The translations under genes and the position numbers were made by a program. From positions 3,460,501 to 3,524,500 of the forward strand of contig NC_019703.1 of the NCBI RefSeq assembly GCF_000317045.1: a stretch of 64,000 nt of DNA, written 5' to 3'. Shown piece after piece: positions 1 through 7,331 of this stretch (the stretch's first letter is position 1; each line of letters opens with the position of its first letter). This stretch comes from Geitlerinema sp. PCC 7407. Lineage in GTDB: Bacteria; Cyanobacteriota; Cyanobacteriia; PCC-7407. The notes under the pieces were generated by a model that made no database searches, was not told the DNA's origin, and was given only the letters and a program-made list of their open reading frames with translations.

Positions 1-120
1 CGAGAGCCTGTTTCCTTTCCCATATCGAAATCGATGAAAGTAACTGGGCAAACTCTCACCCTCTAAAGGTTCAACGTATTCTAGTTGAAGTTGAGGTTGT
101 TCTAATTTGGGTTTAGGCAT
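1..120 (-). CDS. tniQ: TniQ family transposition protein, N-terminal fragment (cut by window edge)
   Basis: Reading leftward from ATG at 120 gives about 40 residues that contain EPLEGESLPSYFHRFR. This is the characteristic TniQ start, in which a Pro/Glu-Gly-Glu-Ser-Leu motif leads into a helix. In V-K CASTs the short TniQ bridges the Cas12k-guide complex and the TnsC filament. The start lies 48 bp after the tnsC stop, in the same direction, which is the standard CAST order. The gene continues past position 1, so its length cannot be judged and a longer TnsD-like form cannot be excluded. Confidence 0.85.
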   Translation of the reverse strand, partial: MPKPKLEQPQLQLEYVEPLEGESLPSYFHRFRYGKGNRLS

Positions 121-168
121 CGCTTAAATCCAGGTCGATTATTTGCTTGTGACCATTCAATGGAACAA

Positions 169-1098
169 CTATTTTCTTTTCTTACCTGCTTGTTTATGAT
201 TTGCTATTGCCAGCTTAAGTATGTCCTTAGTAATTTTGGGTGAACCTTGAATTACAGCCTCAATCGCAGCACTCCTCAGAATGGCATCAAGTGCGCGCAG
301 ACTATAGTTGGTAGACTGAATCAGAAGTTTAATCAATTCTTTTGATGTCAATCCTGATGGTTCTGGAAGTTTCAATACCTGTTTTTCCCAAATTGCTACC
401 GTTTTTGCAAACTCTGTAGCGCTCATTTTGTCAAAATGGTAGCGAAATTCAAATCTGCCATCCACTTGTTCATCTCTAGAGATGAGGGTAGTCAATCTAT
501 TAGTACCTACGAGAATAATGGACAGTTCGAGATCCTCGGTGTTGTAGATGTAGCTAAGTTCAGCTAAAGTTTCATACTTAAAGCGATTTGCCTCATCTAA
601 AATCAGTGTTTCGGTGCGGCGTAATTCAAGTGTTTCGAGCAATCGTTCTCGTAAGTCGTCTGTTGAACCTTGCAATGCGCGATTGCCCATAACCTGCAGC
701 AATCCTTTATGACATTGCTTTGGACCACAATTAGGAGTTACTTCCCAATAGACAACGGGCATGTGTCGTTGTTTACCGGATTGAGGTTGTACTGGAACAC
801 GAAGCTTATATGCCATGCAACCCATTGTTTTGCCAACTCCAGAATTACCTTCGACAATTCCAGATTCCCCCGCCAAACGTCGAGTATCTAGCCAATCATG
901 GAGATTGGTGACGGAGGTAAGTGGCACATAAAATTTCTTACGCAACCGCTTGATTTCAGCCTGTTTCTCTGGCGACAGTTGCTTGACTGATCCTAATTTT
1001 TCTGCGACTTTCACAGCGTTTGTAGCTGTCATTCCTGCATCTGTTTCTGCATCTGTTTCCGCATCTGTAGCTGGTACTTCAGCGTTTTTGGTTGTCAT
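169..1098 (-). CDS. tnsC: TnsC-like AAA+ ATPase of type V-K CAST
   Basis: 309 residues, slightly longer than the ~276-residue ShCAST TnsC. Walker A is GNSGVGKT (residues 84-91), Walker B is TLILDEAN (164-171), and a sensor-like VGTNR lies near 197-201. The family polymerises on DNA in an ATP-dependent way, marks the insertion site for TnsB and is disassembled by it. The core from about residue 40 follows V-K TnsC closely, including FYVPL, LHDWLD and IWEKQVLKLP. The N-terminus carries a low-complexity Thr-Asp-Ala-Glu repeat (residues 11-21) built on a short DNA repeat at about 1030-1075. Met23 is therefore an alternative start. No clear Shine-Dalgarno lies before either ATG. Unlike typical V-K loci, tnsC is separated from tnsB by about 930 bp. 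Confidence 0.9.
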   Translation of the reverse strand: MTTKNAEVPATDAETDAETDAGMTATNAVKVAEKLGSVKQLSPEKQAEIKRLRKKFYVPLTSVTNLHDWLDTRRLAGESGIVEGNSGVGKTMGCMAYKLRVPVQPQSGKQRHMPVVYWEVTPNCGPKQCHKGLLQVMGNRALQGSTDDLRERLLETLELRRTETLILDEANRFKYETLAELSYIYNTEDLELSIILVGTNRLTTLISRDEQVDGRFEFRYHFDKMSATEFAKTVAIWEKQVLKLPEPSGLTSKELIKLLIQSTNYSLRALDAILRSAAIEAVIQGSPKITKDILKLAIANHKQAGKKRK

Positions 1099-2030
1099 AA
1101 AATTTCTGGGTAGGTTGGCAAAAGGTTCGTGTAAAACTGGGCAGTTAGGCAGGTAGTATCTAAAGCTTGAAAAATAATGGTACTCAGGTACTATTGTTTG
1201 TGGTAAAGAATATTCAATGTGTAAAAAAACTTAATAAAGCTAGTTAGGAGAATAAGCGAAGGTTCGGTATCCTAGTGCTTGCAAGGTTTTGAAGAGGTTT
1301 TCCTGCACCATCTTTCCACTTAACAAGAGGCAGTATCTTGGCGGATTGACAAATCTTTCGCCGATCCCATTCGCCCCACAACTAAAGACGCGCTAATCGC
1401 TGAAGTCCTCCTAAAGAGGACTGGATCAAAGTGTCATTGAGGACACATTTTGAAGATTGGTGGAGATTGAGCAGATGATGCGGAGATAAGGAAAAGGGGG
1501 GACGCAGAGAGCAAGAACGTTGCCTGAAATCCCCATGTCTCCGTGTCTCGGTGTCTGTGTCGAACCCACTTCCCAACTGCCGAATGCATTTGATCAGAAT
1601 TCAGTCCGTTTTACTAACTTCTATTAGTCCTGAACTGGAAATCAGCAGAGGATGAACGAAGCGACTGAATTTCAGCAGTTTTGCCTATCAATCAGTCCCT
1701 TGCACTCAATTACAAATATAAAATGCTGCACATCGAGAAGTAGAATGACGATCGCTGGTATTCGTGTTGTTGAACGACTCGTCAGTAGGCAAAGTTTAAT
1801 GTGATTGGCGATCGCTGGAGATTTCAATAATTGTCTCTGCTTAATCCAACTTCCAATCCAAATTGCTCTTGGGCACCTGAAGTTACCTTACATTCCTCAA
1901 CAGGTTACTGGAGACGCAGAACATTCCAAGCATTAAATAGAAATTTTGATTCCAGAGGCGGATAAGAGACTATTTCCTCCATTCCAGAAACTCTGAATGC
2001 AAGAATGGTCGAAATTTAAGGACAAAGCTC
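1099..2030. other. Non-coding spacer between tnsB and tnsC (about 930 bp)
   Basis: In the V-K CASTs I know, tnsB and tnsC are adjacent or overlapping, so this spacer is abnormal. No reading frame in it looks like a real protein. It holds a perfect 7-bp stem (AGTCCTC / GAGGACT at 1404-1422). It also holds a purine-rich stretch followed by a chtctccgtgtct-type low-complexity tract (about 1480-1565), of a kind common in intergenic DNA of filamentous cyanobacteria. One HIP1 octamer lies near 1807. It may be the scar of an inserted and decayed element, and it probably carries a promoter for tnsC-tniQ, although none stands out. Confidence 0.6.
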
Positions 2031-4118
2031 CTAGAAATCCTGTATCATCTCATCCCAATCATAAACTTCTACCTCAGGTATTTCAATATCACCCTCAGAT
2101 ACTACTGTCTCCTTATCTTCTGCACTACCAGAACTCCTAGTATTCAACTCTGAACTTTCCTCCTCCATTCCTTCTGAGCTACTTGCTTCTGAACCCGAAC
2201 TATCTCCAGAGGTACTAGGGTCAGAAGTTTCACTACCATCATCACTAGGTAGTGAAACTTCTGAAGTTGGTAGTTCTTCATCTTGAAGAATACTGTCTGC
2301 TGGTACTTCATGGAAATCATCATGTTCAGATCTCCTACGCTGCTTCCTGCTTAATTTTTGGATTTCTGCAACACGAGAATCACGATAGTCAATTTCTCTT
2401 AAAACAGACAAGACAGTTTGATTCGTAACAGCTTTTCCGTCCTCCCTCAACCCTGCGTTAATTACTTCAAGTTCATCTAACGAAAGACGCTCACACTCTA
2501 AATCACGAGGATGTATGCGAGCTATAAATTTACCTAACCTGTCCTCTGACTCATAGCTGTAAGCAAACATTGTAGTAACATCTCTGGGATCATAACGGAG
2601 AGTCACGTATTCACCAGCATAGGAACTTAAGCAATCACCACGGTATATAAGGTTCTTGAAGTAAACATCTCCATATTTCTGAACCCTACGATGAGCTTCT
2701 TTCATTAAGCAAATATCTAGTTCTCTCTCATCGACAAATTCTAGAATGTCTTCTTGTGTGGCTTGCCAACGTTGATAGCGTGTTTGAGTTTTTACCTTTG
2801 GATGTTGCCTCCGGTTGTAATTATCAACGAGATACTTAACTAGAAGCATTTCAAGGTCGGTAAGGGTTAGGCAAGCCTCCTTTTCCGCATCTTTAGGGCG
2901 GTCTTTAACATTGGAGCCTTTATACCCTGGTATTTGAGAGAAAAACTCAGTGTTTAGAGTTTTAAAGATCCGTTCAATTCCGCCTCCATCTGAGGGGCGG
3001 AGACGAAGGTAATGAACAAAACCCAGTTTCTCTGAAACCTGTGAAATATGTTCACAGTCGTGCTCTGAACCTCCATCCGTAAAAAGAACACAAGGTTTTC
3101 CCTGTATCCCCCATTCATTTTCGAGGTTGTAATCTGGGCCATAGTTCTTAGGCAGAATTGCGTGGCGTAGTGCAAGAGCGACTTCTTTAGACCCAGGACC
3201 CAAGAATCCAAGATGGAACCCAACCACACATCCAGAGTAGGTATCCAAGATGATTGTCAACACGGGACACCCTATTTCAACACCATCCTTATCTACTAAT
3301 AAAACATCTGCTCTCGTGCTATCAACTTGCCAAACATCTTGGCTCCATCTCACAGGAATACTTTGTCCACAACGAGTTTTGACATGATGTTGATGTGGAG
3401 ACTGTCCTGCATGTCTTACCGTTTTATTCTCCTGATTAATCAAAGGCTCTAAGATGCGGTAGACAGCCATCTTGCTTGGGTATTGCCCATCTTGAAGACC
3501 AAATTCTAATCTGGCTAATTTCTGCACCCTTACAAAGACTTGGTATTGATTCATTCTCTGCGAGCCTTTGTTTCGATTGATGTAAGTGTCGATGATGTAA
3601 CTCGACCATTTAAAGTCCTGATATTTTTCCTCCAAACGAAACTTTTCAGGAATTGGGTATAGTTTATCGATTCGAGGAGTACCCTTATCAGCTCTTGAGT
3701 TAGAGGCGAAGGCTTCTGAGTTTTTCTCTAAATATTTGTTGATTTCCCTTTGAATCGATCGGTCACTTAAACCAAGCTGCTTAGCAGCTTCTTTTTTCCT
3801 TTGTTTACGGGTATCCTCATCCCTAGCAGCGCATATAGCTCGGATCAATTTGAGCCTGAGCTTCATATCTTTTTCTTTGGGTTCCTTCTTTTTCTTGGAG
3901 GAATAAGTGGCTTTAGTGGCATTGTCTGCTTCGTCAGAATCATCCAGGTCCTTTTCAAGCAGTTCATCCTGGTTCAGTTCTGAAGAATTTTGCGTTACAT
4001 CTGAATCTGCTTCCAACGATGTATTATTAGCCACAATATTTCTCTCAAGTCTGATTAATACACTTTTTCTACGTTGCAACGGATAGACGAGAAATGTGGA
4101 GCACATATCTCTGTCCAC
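2031..4118 (-). CDS. tnsB: TnsB-like DDE transposase of type V-K CAST, with long acidic C-terminal linker
   Basis: 695 residues if the 4118 ATG is used. A GTG at residue 29 (4034) gives a length nearer the family. The rve/DDE catalytic triad is visible as D266 (WQVDSTRADVLLVD), D348 (LFTDGGSEH) and E382 (GGGIERIFKTLN). A helix-turn-helix region lies at about residues 85-135 and a Mu-type C-terminal beta-barrel follows the catalytic core. TnsB binds the end repeats and performs strand transfer. Residues ~596-677 are a Ser/Glu/Asp-rich linker, after which EVEVYDWDEMIQDF matches the C-terminal hook that in ShCAST TnsB (about 584 aa) contacts TnsC. The extra length is mainly this linker plus the N-terminus. 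It is transcribed inward from the left end, and its start region adjoins the end repeats, so autoregulation by TnsB binding is plausible. Confidence 0.92.
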   Translation of the reverse strand: MDRDMCSTFLVYPLQRRKSVLIRLERNIVANNTSLEADSDVTQNSSELNQDELLEKDLDDSDEADNATKATYSSKKKKEPKEKDMKLRLKLIRAICAARDEDTRKQRKKEAAKQLGLSDRSIQREINKYLEKNSEAFASNSRADKGTPRIDKLYPIPEKFRLEEKYQDFKWSSYIIDTYINRNKGSQRMNQYQVFVRVQKLARLEFGLQDGQYPSKMAVYRILEPLINQENKTVRHAGQSPHQHHVKTRCGQSIPVRWSQDVWQVDSTRADVLLVDKDGVEIGCPVLTIILDTYSGCVVGFHLGFLGPGSKEVALALRHAILPKNYGPDYNLENEWGIQGKPCVLFTDGGSEHDCEHISQVSEKLGFVHYLRLRPSDGGGIERIFKTLNTEFFSQIPGYKGSNVKDRPKDAEKEACLTLTDLEMLLVKYLVDNYNRRQHPKVKTQTRYQRWQATQEDILEFVDERELDICLMKEAHRRVQKYGDVYFKNLIYRGDCLSSYAGEYVTLRYDPRDVTTMFAYSYESEDRLGKFIARIHPRDLECERLSLDELEVINAGLREDGKAVTNQTVLSVLREIDYRDSRVAEIQKLSRKQRRRSEHDDFHEVPADSILQDEELPTSEVSLPSDDGSETSDPSTSGDSSGSEASSSEGMEEESSELNTRSSGSAEDKETVVSEGDIEIPEVEVYDWDEMIQDF

Positions 4119-4154
4119 ATAAGTTCGCTTGTACTACATAGTAAAATCCGTTTC

Positions 4155-4355
4155 GGAAAAAGACAACTATTTCGTGAAATATGGGTAGCCCCTGAAAAAA
4201 CGTGTTTCTGGAAAACGACAACTAATGTGTGACACGTATACAGATTTGCCACAAGTAAGCTCGAAAAGCCTAAAACCGTTTACCTGTAAGAATTGCAGAA
4301 ATTTTCATCGCGACATTATTGTGTGAAAAAGCGACAAATAATTCGTACTTGTACA
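4155..4355 (-). repeat. CAST left end: four TnsB-type binding repeats plus terminal TGTACA
   Basis: Four copies of a ~22-bp motif are visible. On the + strand they follow the pattern GGAAAA-(G/C)GACAA-CTAAT-nnGTG: 4155-4176, 4210-4231, 4303-4325 and 4325-4346. Read inward on the minus strand each contains a (A/T)TTGTCG-like core, as in known V-K ends. The outermost copy abuts TGTACA at 4350-4355. The two outer repeats are adjacent and the two inner ones are ~55 bp apart, with a ~70 bp gap between the pairs. The inner repeats lie 40-110 bp upstream of the tnsB start. Confidence 0.85.
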
Positions 4356-4625
4356 AGAATTTCTGCCTAAATCAGGCGGGTGTTCAGAGCACCTGGACTT
4401 CACCGCAGCGATTTGCAATGCCCGCTGACAGACGCTCGACAGAAAAGACCGGAAATCTGCTTCAGCACCTTCGTGCTCGAAAATTCGACGAACTACGCTT
4501 CTCGCAGACATCCAACAGACTTAGTTTTAGGCTCTGCCAGCACAAAAATACTGGGTAATGCCAAGATTCGTGAGCCATATCGGGCAAATTCGGGATAACT
4601 GGGAGTAGTCATTTCAATTTCTCCC
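4356..4625. other. Flank of the CAST insertion, no gene recognised
   Basis: V-K CASTs usually insert about 50-70 bp from a guide-matched site, often beside a tRNA. I looked for a tRNA or tRNA fragment on both strands here and did not find a convincing one. Short possible frames between 4319 and 4598 have no recognisable features. The 5 bp next to the element (agaat, 4356-4360) are the expected target duplication. Confidence 0.5.
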
Positions 4626-4892
4626 ATGTCAGAACAATTGCCGGAGAATTCGATCATTTCAGTGGAACGACAGGGTTCGTCGCCACCCAAACTATGGGAA
4701 AGCGAAGCCTTGCTAAAAGCGATTGAGTCTGGCCTGATTAGCCGCGTTGACTCTCCCCGGGCCAAAGAACTGGCAAGGGTCGGTATGCCGTGCAAGATAC
4801 TTGCACCAAGGCAGGAATGGAGAACGGGGTATATCCGGGTGAGGGTTGAGTTTGTGCCGGGTGAGCTACCTCAAGAGCAAACCGAGCAGTAA
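4626..4892 (+). CDS. KGK-domain-like small protein, copy 1
   Basis: 88 residues. It is the first of three tandem paralogues that share the start MSE-(2-3)-P, a central (G)xPC(K/E)(I/V)L segment and the end (R/K)VEFVPxELPQ. The pattern GMPCKIL-x-P-x-x-x-W-x-x-G-Y-I-x-V-R-V-E-F matches the cyanobacterial KGK domain (PF08872 type), whose function is unknown. The eponymous Lys-Gly-Lys is RTGY here, so the motif is degenerate. Its central part (PKLWESEALLKAIESG) is the most divergent of the three. The gene is 42 bp from the next copy and probably cotranscribed with it. Confidence 0.75.
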   Translation: MSEQLPENSIISVERQGSSPPKLWESEALLKAIESGLISRVDSPRAKELARVGMPCKILAPRQEWRTGYIRVRVEFVPGELPQEQTEQ

Positions 4893-4934
4893 TAGACTGC
4901 AACGTCAAAAAGTTGTCATTTTTGGTCTTTTTCC

Positions 4935-5207
4935 ATGTCAGAAGAATTGCCAGTAGATGCAGTAATCGCAGTGAACGATGATGTTCCAATGCACGAGCGG
5001 TTCTTTACCAACGAGTGGTTTCTAGAAAAAATCCGTAGTAGTTGTGATTACAGAATTTCGTCAGCCAGCCCCATAGGCGAGCGTCTTCTTGCGGAAGGAA
5101 TACCATGCAAAGTGCTTGAACCAGGCCAATTTTGGGAAACAGGGTATATCCAGGTACGGGTTGAGTTTGTGCCGGATGAGTTACCTCAGGCATCGAGCGA
5201 ACAGTAA
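4935..5207 (+). CDS. KGK-domain-like small protein, copy 2
   Basis: 90 residues. It shares DAVIAVN near its start with copy 3, and GIPCKVLEPG plus VRVEFVPDELPQ with copy 1, so the three arose by tandem duplication. The KGK position reads ETGY. No signal peptide, membrane segment or known catalytic motif is seen, and a small cytosolic protein is the simplest reading. It sits in the middle of the array, 40 bp before copy 3. Confidence 0.75.
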   Translation: MSEELPVDAVIAVNDDVPMHERFFTNEWFLEKIRSSCDYRISSASPIGERLLAEGIPCKVLEPGQFWETGYIQVRVEFVPDELPQASSEQ

Positions 5208-5247
5208 CGGACTGAAAGTCGAAAAGTAGATATTTTGAGCTTTTTCA

Positions 5248-5529
5248 ATGTCAGAACACTTTCCATTAGATGCAGTAATCGCGGTCAACTCCGAGGTTGG
5301 CATGTACACTAAGCTTTTTAGATCTGACTGGCTAATATCTCAAATTCAAAAAGGTGCAAATGCTGAGCTAGGTGGCTCAGCTGGCAATTTTTTGTCAGAT
5401 GATGGATTGCCCTGCGAGGTTCTCCGGCCTGGAATGCATTGGCGGTCAGGAAAACTTCACATCAAGATCAAGTTTGTACCTGGTGAGCTGCCACAAGAGC
5501 AAAGCGATCAAGCTAGCGATCAGATTTAA
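5248..5529 (+). CDS. KGK-domain-like small protein, copy 3
   Basis: 93 residues. Of the three it keeps the best KGK-like signature: W-R-S-G-K at the KGK position followed by LHIKIKFVPGELPQ. It has a short extra C-terminal tail (QSDQASDQI). It is the last gene of the tandem array and is followed at 5547-5582 by a strong hairpin that probably terminates the array transcript. Function unknown. Confidence 0.75.
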   Translation: MSEHFPLDAVIAVNSEVGMYTKLFRSDWLISQIQKGANAELGGSAGNFLSDDGLPCEVLRPGMHWRSGKLHIKIKFVPGELPQEQSDQASDQI

Positions 5530-5546
5530 TTAAGCAGCTAGACATT

Positions 5547-5587
5547 AAGAGAGGCTATGGCTTATGCATCATAGCCTCTCTTATTTT
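5547..5587 (+). terminator. Hairpin terminator after the KGK array
   Basis: A perfect 13-bp stem, aagagaggctatg (5547-5559) with catagcctctctt (5570-5582) and a 10-nt loop, is followed by atttttag. It lies 18 bp beyond the third KGK gene. Confidence 0.75.
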
Positions 5588-5672
5588 TAGGTTATTTCTT
5601 TAGCTATTGAGACTATTTTCAAAACTAATACTTGATATTTATGAGTGTACAAATAGTAATTTTAAAAATACG

Positions 5673-5702
5673 AAAAAGGTGAGTTTTTAGGCTCACCTTT
5701 TC
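5673..5702. terminator. Hairpin terminator serving purM (and possibly the KGK side)
   Basis: The stem aaaaggtgag / ctcacctttt has A-rich and T-rich outer edges, so it could work in both directions. It lies 30 bp beyond the purM stop, between two convergent transcription units. Confidence 0.65.
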
Positions 5703-5732
5703 AGGAGTGTGAGAGGTGCTAGAAGCGTAAAA

Positions 5733-6764
5733 TTAAGCTTCGGGCAAACCCAAAAGCTGCTTGTTGCCAGGTACGACTTTACCGATTTGATAGGCCAGCA
5801 GACCTGACTGTGTGCAGTGCTGAATTACGGCTTCGGCGGCATCGGGTGGCACGATCAAGACAAAACCGATGCCCATATTGAAGGTGTTGAACATTTCAGC
5901 TGGAGCGACTTCACCCGTTTTTGCAAGCCATTCAAAAACCGGCAACACAGGCCAAGCCTGGACATCGATTTCAACTGTTTGATCGTCTGCCAAACAGCGG
6001 GGCAAATTCTCCGGCAGGCCGCCTCCCGTGATGTGAGCCATGCCGTGAATGGGGAGGCCAGACTGCCGCAAGGCGAGGATGGGCTTGACATAGATTTGGG
6101 TTGGCGTCAAAAAGACCTCGCCTAGGCTGGCACCGCCCAGATCCGAGGGGCGATCGCCCCAATCAAAGCCGCGATCGCGCACAATCTTGCGCACGAGACT
6201 ATAGCCATTGCTGTGCACGCCCGTACTGGCAATGCCGATCGCCACATCTCCCACACACACCTGCGAGCTATTCAGCAGCGCACTCTTTTCAGCGATGCCC
6301 ACACAAAAGCCCGCCACATCATATTCTCCGGGCGGGTAGAAATCGGGCATCTCCGCCGTTTCCCCACCCAAGAGCGCACAGTTCGCCAGCTCACACCCCT
6401 TAGCTACCCCCGAGACAACCTGGGCCAGCTGCTCCGGATCAAGTTTTCCTGTCGCCAGATAATCCAGGAAAAACAGCGGCTCTGCCCCGCAGGTCAGAAC
6501 ATCATTTACACACATTGCCACCAGATCGATTCCAATGGTGTCATGGCAATTGACCGTTTGAGCGATCTTGAGCTTGGTGCCCACGCCATCGGTTCCCGAC
6601 ACCAAAACCGGTTCTCGATAGCCGCTGGGGAGCTGAAACGCACCGCCAAATCCCCCCAAGCTTCCCATGACCTCTGGACGGTAGGTCTTTTCGACCATCG
6701 ATCGGATGCGCTCCACAAAGGCGCGCCCCGCCTCCACGTCCACTCCCGCTTCCCGGTAATCCAT
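5733..6764 (-). CDS. purM: Phosphoribosylformylglycinamidine cyclo-ligase (AIR synthetase)
   Basis: 343 residues, full length for PurM. It catalyses ATP-dependent closure of FGAM to aminoimidazole ribonucleotide in purine synthesis, in the cytosol. Family signatures include [12 protein letters not shown] near the N-terminus, the glycine-rich [12 protein letters not shown] loop and [17 protein letters not shown]. The ATG at 6764 gives the usual N-terminus [13 protein letters not shown]. It is transcribed alone, toward the KGK array, and ends just before the hairpin at 5673-5702. Confidence 0.96.
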   Translation of the reverse strand: MDYREAGVDVEAGRAFVERIRSMVEKTYRPEVMGSLGGFGGAFQLPSGYREPVLVSGTDGVGTKLKIAQTVNCHDTIGIDLVAMCVNDVLTCGAEPLFFLDYLATGKLDPEQLAQVVSGVAKGCELANCALLGGETAEMPDFYPPGEYDVAGFCVGIAEKSALLNSSQVCVGDVAIGIASTGVHSNGYSLVRKIVRDRGFDWGDRPSDLGGASLGEVFLTPTQIYVKPILALRQSGLPIHGMAHITGGGLPENLPRCLADDQTVEIDVQAWPVLPVFEWLAKTGEVAPAEMFNTFNMGIGFVLIVPPDAAEAVIQHCTQSGLLAYQIGKVVPGNKQLLGLPEA

Positions 6765-7331
6765 AAGAATTACTAATCCTCGTCAGGCAATGATTGCCGG
6801 ATTATTCTACTGCTCTCCTCCCCCTCATGGAGAGGTTGAAATTGCCGGAACGATCTTTGCAAAGAGCGATCGCATCTAGCTTGTGTCCTTTCGCACTGGT
6901 ATAGAGACGTCAGTCTGCGTTTTCTGCCGAAAAGCGCAAAAAATCCCGGTTGGGCGATCGCAATTGCTTATTGCTGTTGTTCTTTAGGACACCTGAGGGA
7001 AAGATCTCTTACAGTCACTTATGGGGATTTCAAGCAAAATGACTGTAAATCTTTCGTGAAGTTTTCCCGGAGCGCTCAAGACCCGCAAACGCAATAGGAG
7101 AGAAACATTTCGCAATATTTTGACATTTTTCTCATGTAAAGTTTCGATAAAGTTGCGAACGGTTTCAGCGATACCCTGATCCCGGGAGCAAAAAGTTCGT
7201 GTTAATCTGTTGCAGTTCCAGACCAAAAGGCAAAACCGGAACGAGTACGAGTTAGAGAGAGCGGCTGGCTGATGCACAGCGCTTTCACCTCCGCTCAAGC
7301 TCTTTTCCCCAATGCCCTTCATCGTGGACAT
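6765..7331. promoter_or_regulatory. Divergent intergenic region between purM and the rlpA-like gene
   Basis: 567 bp without a convincing gene. It holds an inverted repeat TTACAGTCA / TGACTGTAA (7009-7017 and 7040-7048). A possible promoter for the rightward gene has a perfect -35 TTGACA at 7120-7125 and a weak -10 about 18 bp downstream. A long leader (about 180 nt) would follow. I compared it with the c-di-AMP (ydaO/yuaA) riboswitch often found before rlpA-type genes and did not find its conserved segments. Confidence 0.4.

Larger units (their letters stand above)
1..4355 (-). mobile_element. Partial type V-K CRISPR-associated transposon (CAST), left-end portion
   Basis: Genes read leftward in the order tnsB, tnsC, tniQ. 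The TnsB and TnsC proteins resemble those of the Scytonema hofmannii and Anabaena cylindrica V-K CASTs as I recall them (DDE transposase, small AAA+ ATPase, short TniQ). The right boundary is the transposon left end: TGTACA at 4350-4355 is the outermost sequence, preceded by repeated TnsB-type sites. The 5 bases just outside, agaat (4356-4360), would be the target duplication but the partner copy is outside the window. cas12k, tracrRNA, CRISPR and cargo should lie left of position 1 and are not visible, so the V-K assignment rests on protein similarity and end structure. The region is AT-richer than the rest and nearly lacks HIP1 sites. Confidence 0.88.

Noticed and set aside
1382-1576. Possible 64-residue minus-strand protein between tnsB and tnsC
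   Set aside because: It translates a low-complexity intergenic tract (chtctccgtgtct-like) and has no protein-like composition.
4319-4598. Possible tRNA or tRNA fragment at the CAST flank
   Set aside because: gcgggtg and cccgctg could pair, but there is no D-arm, anticodon arm and T-arm set of the right length on either strand.
6765-7331. c-di-AMP (ydaO/yuaA) riboswitch before the rlpA-like gene
   Set aside because: Expected by association with rlpA genes, but the conserved GCCGGGGAACC-type and CUAACCUCGUAAGC-type segments are absent.
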